Shown here: piece after piece, positions 23,879 to 35,056 of the stretch
Position numbering within the stretch: the stretch's first letter is position 1
Layout: the number at the start of each line of letters is the position of its first letter
NCBI GenBank assembly: GCA_030035585.1
Contig: CM057469.1
Span: forward strand, 62,141,501-62,205,500
Direction of reading: 5' to 3'
Length of the DNA: 64,000 nucleotides
DNA from: Dugong dugon
Lineage: Eukaryota; Chordata; Mammalia; Sirenia; Dugongidae
Translations under genes and position numbers: made by a program
The notes under the pieces: generated by a model
The model's input: the letters and a program-made list of their open reading frames with translations, nothing else
Told to the model about the DNA's origin: nothing
The model's database searches: none

Positions 23879-24926
23879 GAATTTGGTACCGAGAGAGTGG
23901 GGTGCTGCTGTAACGGATACCTAAACTGTGGAAGCAGTTTTGAAACTGTGAATGGATAGAGGAGCAGCAGTGGCAGAGGACCAGCAACTGCAGAGAACCT
24001 GTAGTGGCAGAGAAGCAGCAGTGGCAGAAAACCAGCAGCAGCAGAACCAGGAGACCAGCACAAGATGGTGCTGGAGCCGACCCATGGAGTGAGGAGAGCC
24101 AAGTGCCTGTGCGCCGGAGGCTTCCTGGCAGAGTAGGGTGCCTCCGGGCACTTATTGGTGGAGCTAGGCCTGCTGACCCACAGAGCGAGGGAGCTGAGTG
24201 CCTGTGTGCAGAAGGCTTCTTGGTGGAGTGGGGTGCTTTCCGGCACTTATTGGTAGAGCCACCCAGCTTTGGAACACTTGCCCCAGCAGGGCAGATGCTG
24301 GCTTGAGGCCTGAGGGCCCAAAGGCCACAGGAAGCAGAAGCTGAAGAGACAAGGAACACAAGAAGTTGAGATGCCTCAGTCTCAAAAGGTATGGCCATGA
24401 CCTCAGGGGTTTCAAAGGGTGGAGCCTTGGTCCCTGGTGTTTCTAAGGTGGAGTTGTCACTCCTATGGACTTGGAGAATTGTGTGCCTAAAGCCGAGGGA
24501 GCAGAGTTGTTGTCCCAGTGGGCCTGGAAGGTGGAGCTGAAGCCCAGGGCAGAGGGGCCTCCACTCAGATTCCAGAGACTGTGGCCAATACCTAGAGTCT
24601 GGAGGGCAGGGCTATTGTGTAAATTGTCTCAGAGAACAGAGGTTTATTTTCAAAGCCTTGAGGCTAATGTAATGTGTTCTGCTGACTTGCTTGGTGCCTG
24701 TTATCCGTTCTTTCCCTCCAGTTTCTCCCATTTGTAATGGAAATGTCTAGCTTGTGCCTGTTCTGCCATTGTACCTTTGGAAGCAGATAACTTGTATTCT
24801 AGGTTTTACAGATTAGAGGAATTTTTGGATTTTGGAGTTGGAGTTAAGACTTTTGTTATGATATGATGGGGTGAATATGTTTTCCATGTTCCAAAGATGT
24901 GATTTCTTGGGGGCCAAAGGGTGGAA

Positions 24927-25417
24927 GGTCATGGTTTGAATTATGTCCCCCAAAAAATATGTGTGTCAATTTGGCTGGGCCATGATTCCCAGAATTGTGT
25001 GGTTGGCCTCCATTTTGTGATTGTAATATTATGTTGAAGCAGATTAAGTTGGGATTGTAACACCACCCTTACCCAGGTCACATCCCTGATCCAATGTAAA
25101 GGGAGTTTCCCTAGGGTGTGGCCTGCAGCACCTTTTACCTTACAAGAGATAAAAGGAAAGGGAAGCCAGCAGAAACACTAGGAGCAGAGCACGTCCTTTG
25201 GACCAGAGGTTTCTGTGCAGAGAAGCTCCTAGTGCAGGGGAAGGCTGATGACAACGAGGACCTTCCTCCAGAGCCAACAGAGAGAGAAGGCCTTCGCCTG
25301 GAGCTGACGCCCTGAATTTGGACTTCTAGCCTACTAGACTGTGAGAAAATAAATTTCTCTTTGTTAAACCATCCACTTGTGGTATTCCTGTTAGAGTAGC
25401 ACTAGATAACTAAGACA
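24927..25417 (+). repeat. MaLR 3' LTR
   Basis: About 491 bp, collinear with the 5' LTR but with a short internal deletion ('agccagcagaaacactagg' region). The TG start is mutated to GG. It ends exactly at 'ctaagaca' before the 'gtaat' duplication. Confidence 0.9.
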
Positions 25418-25436
25418 GTAATGAAGAAGTAAAATA

Positions 25437-25590
25437 GTGGTCTCATATGATGTTTGTCCTTTTGTGACTAATTTCACTCAGCGTAATATCTTCCAGATTC
25501 ATCCGTGTTATGACATGTTTTGCAGATTCATCGTTGTTCTTTATCATTGCATAGTATTCCTTTGTGTACCATCACATTTTTAATAAAAAA
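25437..25590 (-). mobile_element. Antisense L1 ORF2 / 3' UTR fragment at the L1-A break
   Basis: 'tggtctcatatgatgtttgtcc' to 'agtattcctttgtgt' matches the antisense L1 text at 2890-3030 and 41670-41800. It abuts the last sense L1-A bases without poly(A) or an obvious duplication. It is either a separate old fragment or the product of an inversion. Confidence 0.65.
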
Positions 25591-25679
25591 AAGTCATAAG
25601 TACTTCCTCTACATACACTGAGCACAACATCAGATGATATAATTTTGTTTCAACAGTCAAAACTGAACAAACTCATGAG

Positions 25680-26900
25680 AAGAAAGTCTATTATATTTAC
25701 TGCTATTATTTTTAATCTACTCCATTTTTCTTCCTTCCTTCCTGAAGTCTCAGTTCTACTGTTACGTTTTTCTTTCTATTTGAAGAAATTAATTTAGCTG
25801 TTCTTTAAGGATAGGTCTGCTGGAGACAAATTCTCTTAGTTCTCTTTTGTCTGTGTCTTTATTTCCTCATTGTTCCTAAGGATGGTGTTACTGTTTATAG
25901 AACTTGCAGTAGACGGTTCCTTTCTTTCAGGGTTTGAAAAATCTTGTATCACTACCATCTGACTTCCACTGATTTCAGATGAAATAACACACTGTCATTT
26001 GAATCCTTGTTGCCTTATAGGTAACGCATAATATCTCTCTAGCTGCTTACAAGGTTTTTTTCTGTTACTTTATTTTTCAGCTATTTGATTACGATGTGTG
26101 TTCATACAGATTTCTCTGGGTTTATCTTGTTTGAAGTTCATTTGCTTTCTTGAATATGCAGGTTTATGCTTTATGCCCAATTTGGGAAATGTCATCCATT
26201 TTATTTTTAATATTTTTTATCCTTCTACACATTCTTTCTCCTCTTTTTAAGGGACTCCAAATTTTTCTGTTTTCCCACAGAAATCTGCAACAGTTTAAGT
26301 ATTGTTTCTTTGTTTCTTTTCCCTCTATTTGTAGATTGGTTAATATTTATTATTTTATAATCAAGTTTTGGATTCACTCTTCTGTTATCTCCAATCAAAT
26401 ATTGAGCTCACTAAGTGAATTTTTCAGAATGTCTGTTACTATGTTTTTTTAGTTAAATAGTCCCCACTGGATTTTAAAAATCATTGTCAAATAATTTCAA
26501 TCTGAGTCACCTCAATGTTAGCATCTGTTGTCTTTTCTCTTTTGAGATTTCCCTCATTCTTGATATTATGAGTGATTTTTAATTGTATCCTGTACATTTT
26601 GTGTGTTGTGTTTTGAAACTCTGAATTTTATTTAAATCTGATATTTTAACAGACCTCCATTCCTGCTATGCAGGGTGCAAACCAGGCTTTCCCCATGACC
26701 TCGCTGACACCATGGAAAGGGGACAGGTGCCTTGTTACCTTAGCGTGTGAGTAGAAGTCTAGGCCACTCACTCAGTCCTGATGATCACGGAAGAGGGGAA
26801 GGTGGTCTTTATATCTTCTATGGTGATTTGCTAGAGTAGGTTGGGTATTATTAAAAAGATTTCTCTCTTGCTAGGCTGCTCCTTTCCAGAGCCTTTGGTT
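25680..26900 (-). mobile_element. Ancient antisense LINE (L1 / HAL1-like 5' part)
   Basis: Recognisable antisense L1 5'-region blocks, strongly diverged: 'ggataggtctgctggagac', 'tatttcctcattgttcctaa', 'ttgattacgatgtgtgttc' and 'tgaatatgcaggtttatgc'. No coding potential remains. The right boundary is approximate. Confidence 0.5.
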
Positions 26901-27543
26901 AGAGAAACAGACTCTTCTCGGAACTACTTTGTCTGAACTGGATATCGATTCTGGGTTGCAGGCTTCCTACTGCCCAGTTCAGGATATACAGGAGACAAAA
27001 AGCAAACCCAAGTAACTCACTGTCATATGGTTCCTTGAGCCCCAAGGTCCATTCCTTCTCTTCATCTTTCAGGGTGTTTTTACTTTGGTTTATATAATAT
27101 GTCAAAGATTTTTAATTACACTTAGCAGAAGTACAAATACACCTTTTTATTCTTTGAATTTTTGCAAGAAATTGATATTCCCTTTGTAAATAAAAAAATG
27201 ACTAGAGACCCAATAGACACTACAGTATATTATATAACAGAAAGGAAAACTTCCTTTATTTATCTTAAGTATGAATTTTTCAGAATATTTTCATGAAGAA
27301 AACATTGATCCTGTAATGCTGCAAAGCAGACATCTTTATTAGTAGTGTTTTAGTGTTGTTTTAAGGCAGGATAAAAGGAAGAACTGAAAAATTTTGTAGC
27401 TCTCAATTTATATGATTAGAATTTATTCAGTGAATCATTTCTGTCCTCAGAAATTTTACATATTGTACTTCATTGTATTTGCTTCGTTTTATTCTGCTCA
27501 TTGATCTGATCTCTCCATATATCATATATGTATATATATTTAG
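26901..27543. other. Intronic stretch before the SCR19-like exon
   Basis: AT-rich, no repeat recognised with confidence. It ends in a weak polypyrimidine and 'tatatatttag' acceptor at 27543. Confidence 0.5.
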
Positions 27544-27726
27544 ATTCTGAAGGATAATGTGGGCCCCCTCCACCTATTGACAATGGATACATAACTTCAT
27601 TCCCATTACCTTCCTATGCTCAAGGATCGACAGTTGAGTACCAATGCCAGAACCTCTATGAACTTCAGGGTAACAAGTATATAACATGTAGAAATGGACG
27701 GTGGTCAGAACCACCAAAATGCTTAG
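27544..27726 (+). pseudogene. CFH/CFHR SCR exon (SCR19-like) with in-frame stop
   Basis: A 183-bp exon with phase 1 at both ends, acceptor 'tatttag' and strong donor 'G|gtaagt' at 27727. It encodes '[20 protein letters not shown]' and then the rest of a complete SCR: four cysteines (27558, 27641, 27689, 27720 region), the Trp of 'RWSEPPKC', and close similarity to factor H SCR19 / penultimate CFHR SCR. This module, with SCR20, recognises C3b/C3d and host polyanions. Codon 5 (27555-27557) is TAA where the human family has a Lys codon, so translation would stop just before the domain. Otherwise the exon is intact, so the lesion looks recent or polymorphic. Confidence 0.85.
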
Positions 27727-27856
27727 GTAAGTACTTCAGTATTCTCCTGGATCCTGGGAAAATCAGAGGAATGAGCATGATGTTTTACTGTTTCTATTTA
27801 TGAACCAGTGAAGAACTATTGTGTTGAATACTTGACTACCAAATATTAATAAAGCA

Positions 27857-27938
27857 AAACTTGTTGCTATCAAGTCAATTTTTACTCAGTGCAACTCCAT
27901 GTGTTACACAGTAGAACTACTCCATAGTGTTTTCCAAT
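27857..27938 (-). repeat. Partial AfroSINE, antisense
   Basis: Only the tail half is present ('ttgctatcaagtcaatttt' to 'gaactactccatagtg'), diverged. It lies in the intron between the two SCR exons. Confidence 0.7.
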
Positions 27939-28106
27939 ATTAATATGTGAGGGTATGACATTTTGGAAATTCTTATTGAAACAATAGGTATGAATGTTTC
28001 TTTAATGCTAAACTCTTCATGTGACAATTCACATTATGGTTCACTGATAATTACATCTAGCTATCACATATTAAGCATAATATGTCATTTTTGTATCATT
28101 TACTTG

Positions 28107-28305
28107 TTTCAAGTTCCCTGGGTGGCACAAATGGTTTGCACTCATCTACTAACCTAAAGGTTGGCGGTTTGAGCCCACCATGCAGTGCTGTGAAAGAAAG
28201 GCCTGGCAATCTGCTTCTGTAATGATTACAGCCAAGATAACCTATGAGGCAATTCTATGCTGTAACACATGGGGTTGGAATCGACTTGACAAGTCATAAT
28301 TGATT
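28107..28305 (+). repeat. AfroSINE copy
   Basis: Sense copy from 'aagttccctgggtggcacaa' to 'gaatcgacttgacaagtc', diverged, in the same intron. Confidence 0.85.
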
Positions 28306-28497
28306 TGACTGCAATAGATTAGGTTATTTAGTTTTACCATTTTCACAATATTTAAATATACATGATGATTTTTCAGAAACAGTTGGGAAAGATTTAGAGA
28401 AAGAATTCATTATCTAACATTCTACTTGCAACTTTGAAAGTTTATGAAAATAATTTTTTGTGTATTAATAATTTTTATTTGTTTTTTCTACATTCAG

Positions 28498-28721
28498 ATG
28501 CATGTCTAATATCAGAAGGAACGATGGAAAAATGTAACATACAGTTAAAATGTAAACGTGACAAAAGACTTTATTCCAAAACAGATGATGTTGTTGAATT
28601 TACTAGTAAATGGGGATATAGACCAAAGACACCAGGAGAGACTTTTCGAGCAACATGTTGGGAAGGGAAGCTGAAGTATCCCATTTGTGAAAACTACTAT
28701 GGTTTAAATGCATTTATATAA
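28498..28721 (+). pseudogene. CFH/CFHR terminal SCR exon (SCR20-like)
   Basis: After the acceptor 'ctacattcag' (28497) the frame continues in phase 1 from the 27544-27726 exon (G + AT = Asp). It runs open for 74 codons to TAA at 28719-28721. Similarity to the last SCR of factor H / CFHR is clear ('KLYS.T...VEF', 'ATCWEGKLKYPICE'). The second conserved cysteine is Ser here ('FTSKWGY'), and two extra cysteines appear ('MEKC', 'LKCK'). The end is extended beyond the family's usual C-terminus by about eight residues ('NYYGLNAF'). The broken disulfide pattern, plus the stop in the previous exon, argues for a pseudogene. In CFH this domain binds C3d, heparin and sialic acid. Confidence 0.85.
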
Positions 28722-29008
28722 TCAAAATATACACATATCTTGAATTTTGTATTATTAATCTAGTTTTCACAATTTTTTTTTCTAAATGTTAAGTCATTTT
28801 TATTCATAAGTTAGAATTTACATTATATATTAAGTGAATGAAGTAGTTATAATTGGAGAGACCAAAATCTGATCTTAAAAAGCACCATATTAAAACTTGG
28901 CAAACCATAAAGCTATGTGTCCTGTTCCTAAAACATTCTTCACAAGAAATTAGAGGCACTCATTTCAGTGCCTGCTTTGGTACATCACTTTACTATCTCA
29001 AAGTTTTT
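28722..29008. other. 3' flank of the CFHR-like exon
   Basis: AT-rich. The 'taatctagttttcac' region probably includes remnants of the transcript 3' UTR, but no AATAAA can be assigned with confidence. Confidence 0.4.
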
Positions 29009-29839
29009 TTTTTTTTTAATTTTTAATTTTATTGTACTTTAGATGGTTTACAGAACAAATAGTTTCTCATAAACATTTAGAACACTATTGTTTTATGACA
29101 ATGATTAACAACTTCACGTCATGTTGACACTCTCCCTTCTCAACCTTGGGTTCCCTATTACCAGCTTTCCTGTCCCCTCCGGCCTTCTAGTCCTTGTCCC
29201 TGGACTGTTGTGTTCCACTAGTCTCATTTTGTTTTATGGGGCTGTCTAATCTTTGGCTGAATGGTGAACCCCTGGACTGACTTCATTACTGAGCTAAAAG
29301 GGTGTCCTGGGACCATACTCTCGGGGTTTCTCCAGTCGTCAGGCGAGTAAGTCTGATCTTTTTTTGTGAGTTAGAATTGTGTTCTACATTTTTTTCCAGC
29401 TCTGTCCGGGATCCTCTGTTGTGATCCCTGTCAGAGCAGTCAGTGCTAGCCAGACAACATCTAGTTCTACTGGACTCAGTCTGGTGGAGGCCATGGTTGA
29501 TGTGGTCCATTAGTCCTTTGGAATGTGTTATGCCAATTGAGCTAGATGTTCCCCAAGACCATGACCCCTCAGCCCTCTCCCCAGCAATTCAGTCCCTTAG
29601 GGAGTTTGGATGTGTCTGTGGAGCTTCCATGACCTTTCCTTGTACAAGTTGTGCTGGCTTCCCCAGTATTGTGTACTGTCTTACCCTTCACCAAAGTTGC
29701 CACTTATCTATTGTCTATTCAGTATACCCTCAACCCCTGCTATCCCTCCTAACTAACAAAGATTGTTTTGTGTGTGTGTGTGTGTAAACTTTTTCATGAG
29801 TTTTTACAGTAGAGGTTTCATACAAAATTTGTCCTTTTC

Positions 29840-32800
29840 TGACTGACTTGTTTCACTCAGCATAATAGCCACGTTTCATCCATGTTATAAGAAGCTTCAC
29901 AGATACATCATTGTTCTTCATCATTGCATAATACTCCATTGTGCGTATGTACCATAGTTTGTTTATCCATTCATCTGTTGATGGGCATCTAGTTTGTTTC
30001 CATCTTTTTGCTATTGTAAACAATGCTGCAATGAACATGGGTGTGCATATTCCTATTTGTGTGACGGCTCTTATTACTCTAGGATATATTCCTAGGAGTG
30101 AGATTGCTGGATGGTATGGTATTTCTATTTCTAGGTTTCTAAGGAAGCACCATATCATCTTCCAAAATGGATGTATCATTTTACATTACCACCAGCAGTG
30201 TATAAGTGTTCCAATCTCCCCGCAGCCTCTCCAACGTTTGTTATTTCCAGTGTTTTTGATTCATGCCAGTAATGCCGGGGTGAGATGGTATCTCATTGTG
30301 GTTTTAATTTGCATTTCTCTGATGGCTAGTGATCGCGAGCATTTCCTCATGTGTCTGTTGGCCTCTTGAATGTCTTCTTTGGTGAAGTGTCTGTTCATTT
30401 TCTTTGCCCATTTTTTAAATGGATTATATGTCTTTTTGTTGTAGACGTGTTGGATTCTCTTATAGATTACAGAGACTAGACCTTTTTCTGAGTTGTAATG
30501 TCCAAAAATTTTTTCCCAGTCTGTAGGTTCTCTTTTTATTCTTTTGGTGAAGTCTTTTGATGAGCATAACTGTTTAACTTTTAGAAGATCCCGGTTATGT
30601 AGCTCATCTTCTGGAGTTTGTACGTTGTTGGTTATGGTTTGTATCCTGTTAATGCTGTGCATTAGGGCCTCTAGCGTTAATCCTATTTTTTCTGTTATGA
30701 ACTTTATAGTTTTGGGCTTTATATTTAAGTCTTTGATCCATTTTGAATTAGTTTTTGTATACGGTGTGAGGTATTGGTCTGTTTCATTTTTTTGCAGATG
30801 GACATCCTGTTTTGTCAGCACCGTTGGTTAAAAAGACTGTCTTTTCCCCATTTGATGGAGCTTGGGCCCTTGTCAAAGATCAGGTGACCATAGGTGAAAG
30901 GATTTACTTCTGGCTTCTCAATTTTGTTCCATTGGTCAAGGTATCTGTCATTGTACCAGTACCAGGCTGTTTTGACTACTGTAGCTGCATGGTAGGTTCT
31001 GAGGTCAGGTAGTGTGACTCCACTTAGTTTATCCTTCTTCTTCAGTAGTGCTTTACTTATTCGGGGCTTCTTCCCTTTGCATATAAAGTTAATCATTAGT
31101 TTTTCCAACTCTTCAAAGAATGTTGTTGGTAGTTGGATCAGGATTGACTGGTATTTGTAAATTGCCTTAGGTAGAATTGTCATTTTCACAATGTTGAGCC
31201 TAGCTATCCATGAGCATGGTATGTTTTTCCATTTATGTAGATCTCTTTGGGTTTCTTGCAGTAGTGTTTTGTGGTTTTCTTTGTATAGGTCTTTTACATC
31301 CCTGGTTAAATTTATTCCTAAGTATTTTATTTATACAGAGCTATTATGAATGATATTGCTTTCCTGATTTCCTTTTCATCCTTCTCTTTATTGGTGTATC
31401 AGAATCCAACCAATTTTTGTATGTTTATCTTGTATGCTGCTACTCTGCTGAATCTATTAGTTCCAGTAGTTTTCTTATGGACTCTTTAGGATTTTCTATG
31501 TATAGTATCCTATCAGTCGCAAACAGGGATAGTGTAGCTTCTTCATTACCAGTTTGGATGCCCTTTATTTCTTTTTCTTGCTTTATTGCTCTAGCTAGGA
31601 ATTCCAGCACAGACTTCCAGCACAATGTTAAATAGGAGTGGTTATAAAGGCCATCCTCGTTTTGTTCCTGTTTTCAAGGGGAATGTTTTCAGCCTCTCTC
31701 CATTAAGAATGATGTTGGCTGTTGGTTTTGCATAGATGCCCTTTATTATGTTGAGAAATTTCCCTTCTGTACCTATTTTATTGAGAGTTTCTATCAGGAA
31801 TAGGTATTGGACTTTGTCAAATGCCTTTTCTGTGTCAACTGAGGTGATTATGTGATTCTTTTCTTTCCTTTTATTTATGTTGTTGATTATGTTGATTGAT
31901 TTTCTAATGTTGAAGCATCCTTGTGTAGCTGGTATGAATCCTTCTTCGTCATAGTGTATTATTTTTTTTTATATGATGGTGAATTCTACTGGCTATAATT
32001 TCGTTGAGAATTTTTGCATCTATATTCATGAGAGATATCAGTCTGTAATTTTCTTTTTCTGTGGTGTCTTTGCCTGGTTTTGCTATCAGCATTATGCTTC
32101 CTTCATGGAATGAATTTGGAAGTGTTGCTTCCTCTTCTATGTTCTGAAATAGTTTGAGTAGAACTGGTACAAGCTCTTCTCTGAATGTTTGGTAGAATTC
32201 TCCAGTGAAGCCATCTGGGCCAGGGCTTTCTTTTGTTGAGAGGTTTTTTATTTCCTTTTCAATCTCTTCTCTTTTTATGGGTCTGTTCAGATTTTCAACA
32301 TCACTTTGTATTAGTTTTGGTAGGTGGTAAGTTTCTAGAAATTTATCCATTTTGCCTAGGTTTTCAAATTAGTTGGAGTATAGTTTTTCCTAATACTCTG
32401 TTATGATCCTTTTTATTTCCACTGAGTCTGATGTAATGTCCCCCATTTAATTTCTTATTTGGGTTATTTCTGTCCTCTCCTGTCTGTGTTTTTTTTTTGG
32501 TCAGTCTGGCCGGTGGTTTGTTGATTTTGTTGATTTCTTCAAAAAACCAACTTTTGGTTTTGTTGATTTTATTTTCTATTCTCTATTTCATTTATTTCTG
32601 CTCTGATCTTTATTATACCCTTTTTTCTAGCAGCTATAGGCTTTTTTTGCTATTCTCTTTCTATTTGTTCCAGTTCTGTAGTTAATGTTTTGATTTTGTC
32701 CCTTTTTTTGTTTTTTGATGTGTGCATCTATTGCTATAAATTGTTCTCTGAGGACTGCCTTTGCTGTGTCCCAAAGGTTTTGGTATAATGTATTTTTATT

Positions 32801-33632
32801 CTCATTTGATTCCTGGAATTTTTTGATTCCATCTCTGATTTCTTCTATTACCCAGTGGTTTGTAAGCAGGGTGTTAATCAGTTTCCATGTAATTGATTTT
32901 TTTTCCTTGCTCTTCCTGTTTTTAATTTCTACCTTGATGGCCTTGTGGTCAGAGAAGATACTTTGTATTATGTCAACGTTTTGTATCTTGTTGAGGATTG
33001 CTCTGTGGCCTAAGATGTGGTCTACTCTGGAGAACATTCCATGTGCATCAGAAAAGAATGTGTATTTTGCAGCTGTTGGGTGGAGTGTTCTGTATATGTC
33101 TATGAGGTCAAGTTGGCTGATTGTGCCCTTTAGGTCTTCTGTATCTTTTTTGAGTTTCTTTTTAGGAGTTCTGTCTTTTATCGAGAGTGGTGTGTTGAGG
33201 TCTCCTACTATTAGCGTGGAGCTGTCAGTTTCTCTTTTCAGTGCTGTTAGAGTTTGTTTTATGTATTTTGGAGCCCTGTCATTGGGTGCATAGTTGTTTA
33301 TTATGGTTATGTCTTCATGATGGATTGTCCCCTTAATCATTATATAGTGTCCTTCTTTGTCTTTTGTGGTGGATTTTGTTTTAAAGTCTATTTTATCTGA
33401 GATTAGTATTGCCACACCTGCTCTTTTTGGTAGCTGTTTGCTTGATACTGTTTTTCCAGTCTTTGATTTTTAATAAATTTGCAACTTTGTTTCTAAGGTG
33501 TGTCTCTTGTAGACAGCATATTGGTGGATCCTGTTTTTTTATCCATTCTGTCTCTCTCCACCCCTTTATGGGTGCATTCAGGACATTTAAATTCAGTGTA
33601 ATTATCGATAGATGTGAGTTTATTGCTGTCAT
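29840..33632 (-). pseudogene. L1-C ORF2, broken
   Basis: Begins 'MTAINSHLSIITLNLNVLNA' at 33632. The endonuclease domain is in the 32627-33415 frame (262 codons, 'LIVGDLN', 'SRVDHILGHRA', 'SDHKAI'). RT starts in 31949-32350 ('[16 protein letters not shown]', '[17 protein letters not shown]'). The catalytic FADD block is mutated to 'FATDRILY' in the 31440-31625 frame. The thumb and C-terminal parts are in 30815-31189, 30261-30821 and 29853-30179. At least six frame breaks; the catalytic change alone would abolish activity. Confidence 0.9.
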
Positions 33633-34169
33633 TTTGTAGTGCTTTTTTTGTGGTGCTGGTGTTTTCTTTGTCCCTCTTACTCTCCTGTGCTGAATTCCTG
33701 GTGTTTGTGGATTTTTTTTTTTTCATTTCTTTTGGTTTCGTACATTTTGTTTTTACTGAGACTTTATGTTTTTCTTCTTTAGTTTGATGAGTAGGTTTGT
33801 TAACTTTCTTTGTGGTTATCTTGAAATTTACCCTTATCTTCGTAGGCTTGAACCAGTCTATTATTACTAGATATCGCCTTGCCTTCCTCTCCTTTAGAAG
33901 GTTCTATACCTACACCATTTATTCCGTCTTTTATTGTTCTGATGTTGTCATTTACAGATTAACCTCTCTGGGTCCCTGATGTAATTCTTTTGGTTTTGGA
34001 TAGTCCTTGAGAGTTCATTTCCTGAATTGATATCTGGCCGGTACGATCCTGCATCCTAGATTCAGCCTGTGGTCTGATGTTGTTTGATTTCAGATAGAAG
34101 GACTCCCTTTAATAGTCCTTATAAGTTTGGTTTGGTTTTTCCATAGTCCCTTTATTTCTGTTTATGTGG

Positions 34170-35056
34170 AAATGTCCTAATTTCTCCATTATTTTTGAAC
34201 AAGAGTTTTGCAGCAGATATTATTTTTTGCTGGCAATTTTTTTTTCTCAACATTTTACAGACGTCATGCCATTGCTTTCTTGCCTGCCTTGTTCCTGCTT
34301 AGTCTTATGGTTTCTCCTCTGTATATCACTTTTTGTTTTTCTTGAGCTGCTCTCAGGATTCTTAGTTTGACTTTGGTTTTGTGAGTTTGATTATAATATG
34401 CCTTGGTGATTTTCTTTTGAGGTCTATCCTATATGGGGTTTGTTAAGCTTCTTGGTTGATTGGCTTTTCATCTTTCATGATATTGGGGAAGATTTCTGTC
34501 GGCAGTTCTTCAGTGATCTTCTCTGTGTTTTCTGTTTTATCTCCCTCTTCTGGAACTCCAGTCACTCGAAAATTTTTGCTTTTGATTGTATTCCACATAA
34601 TTCTCAGGGTTTCTTCATTTTTCTTGGTTCTTTTTTCTGATTTTTCCTCATACAGATTTGTATCCAAGTGTGTGTCTTCAATTTCGCTTATCTTCAGTCA
34701 TTTCAAACTTTCTCCTCAGCCCTGACTATGACACTGTCCAATTCTGAAATCTTGTTGTTTTAGCTTTTGGATTTCTAATTGTTGTTTTTTTGTATGATTT
34801 GTAGCTGTGAATTTATTTTGTCATTTTGTTCCTGTATTATTTTCGTGAATTTTTCCATTTTTTGTCTGTATTTTCCATTTTTTTGTCTGCCTTTTCCATG
34901 AATTTGTCTATTTTTACCCATTTTGTCTGGTTTTTGCTTCAACTCTTGGATAGCTCTGAATATAGGAGGTTTGAATTCCCTATCAGGTCGTTCCACTGTC
35001 TTTTCTTCTACTGAAAAGTCATCTCTTGTTTTATGTTGTATGCCTCCTGAAACCAT
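34170..35056 (-). pseudogene. L1-C ORF1, broken
   Basis: Starts 'MVSGGIQHKTRDDFSVEEK' at 35056. The coiled-coil half has a short out-of-phase duplication of the 'KNRQIHGKGRQK' type and a frameshift near 34775. The RNA-binding part continues in the 34443-34667 frame ('EETLRIMWNTIKSKNFRVTG'). The C-terminal domain is recognisable to about 34170 but has stops. Confidence 0.8.

Larger units (their letters stand above)
23375..25417 (+). mobile_element. Complete MaLR provirus (LTR-internal-LTR)
   Basis: The 5' LTR is 23375-23878, the internal region 23879-24926 and the 3' LTR about 24927-25417. The element is flanked by an exact 5-bp duplication 'gtaat' (23370-23374, 25418-25422). The LTRs begin 'TGTCATGG' (5' copy) and end 'CTAAGACA'. 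Just inside the 5' LTR, 'tggtaccgagagagtgggg' resembles a tRNA-Leu primer-binding site. Purine-rich 'aaagggtggaa' precedes the 3' LTR. The internal part codes nothing recognisable. MaLRs are non-autonomous relatives of ERVL. Confidence 0.9.
8310..25436 (+). mobile_element. Sense LINE-1 (L1-A), split by four later insertions
   Basis: The L1 5' end ('gagccaacatggcgctacag') starts at about 8310. The 5' UTR runs to about 10460, degraded ORF1 to about 11345 and the inter-ORF region to 11865. ORF2 is in the pieces 11866-11905, 20031-20347, 20512-21568, 22723-23374 and 25423-25436. The interruptions are a full-length L1, an AfroSINE, an L1 3'-end insertion and a MaLR provirus, and the text rejoins after each. 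The 3' part of ORF2 and the 3' UTR are missing: after 25436 the sequence switches to an antisense L1 fragment. No TSD can be shown because the 3' end is lost. Confidence 0.85.
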
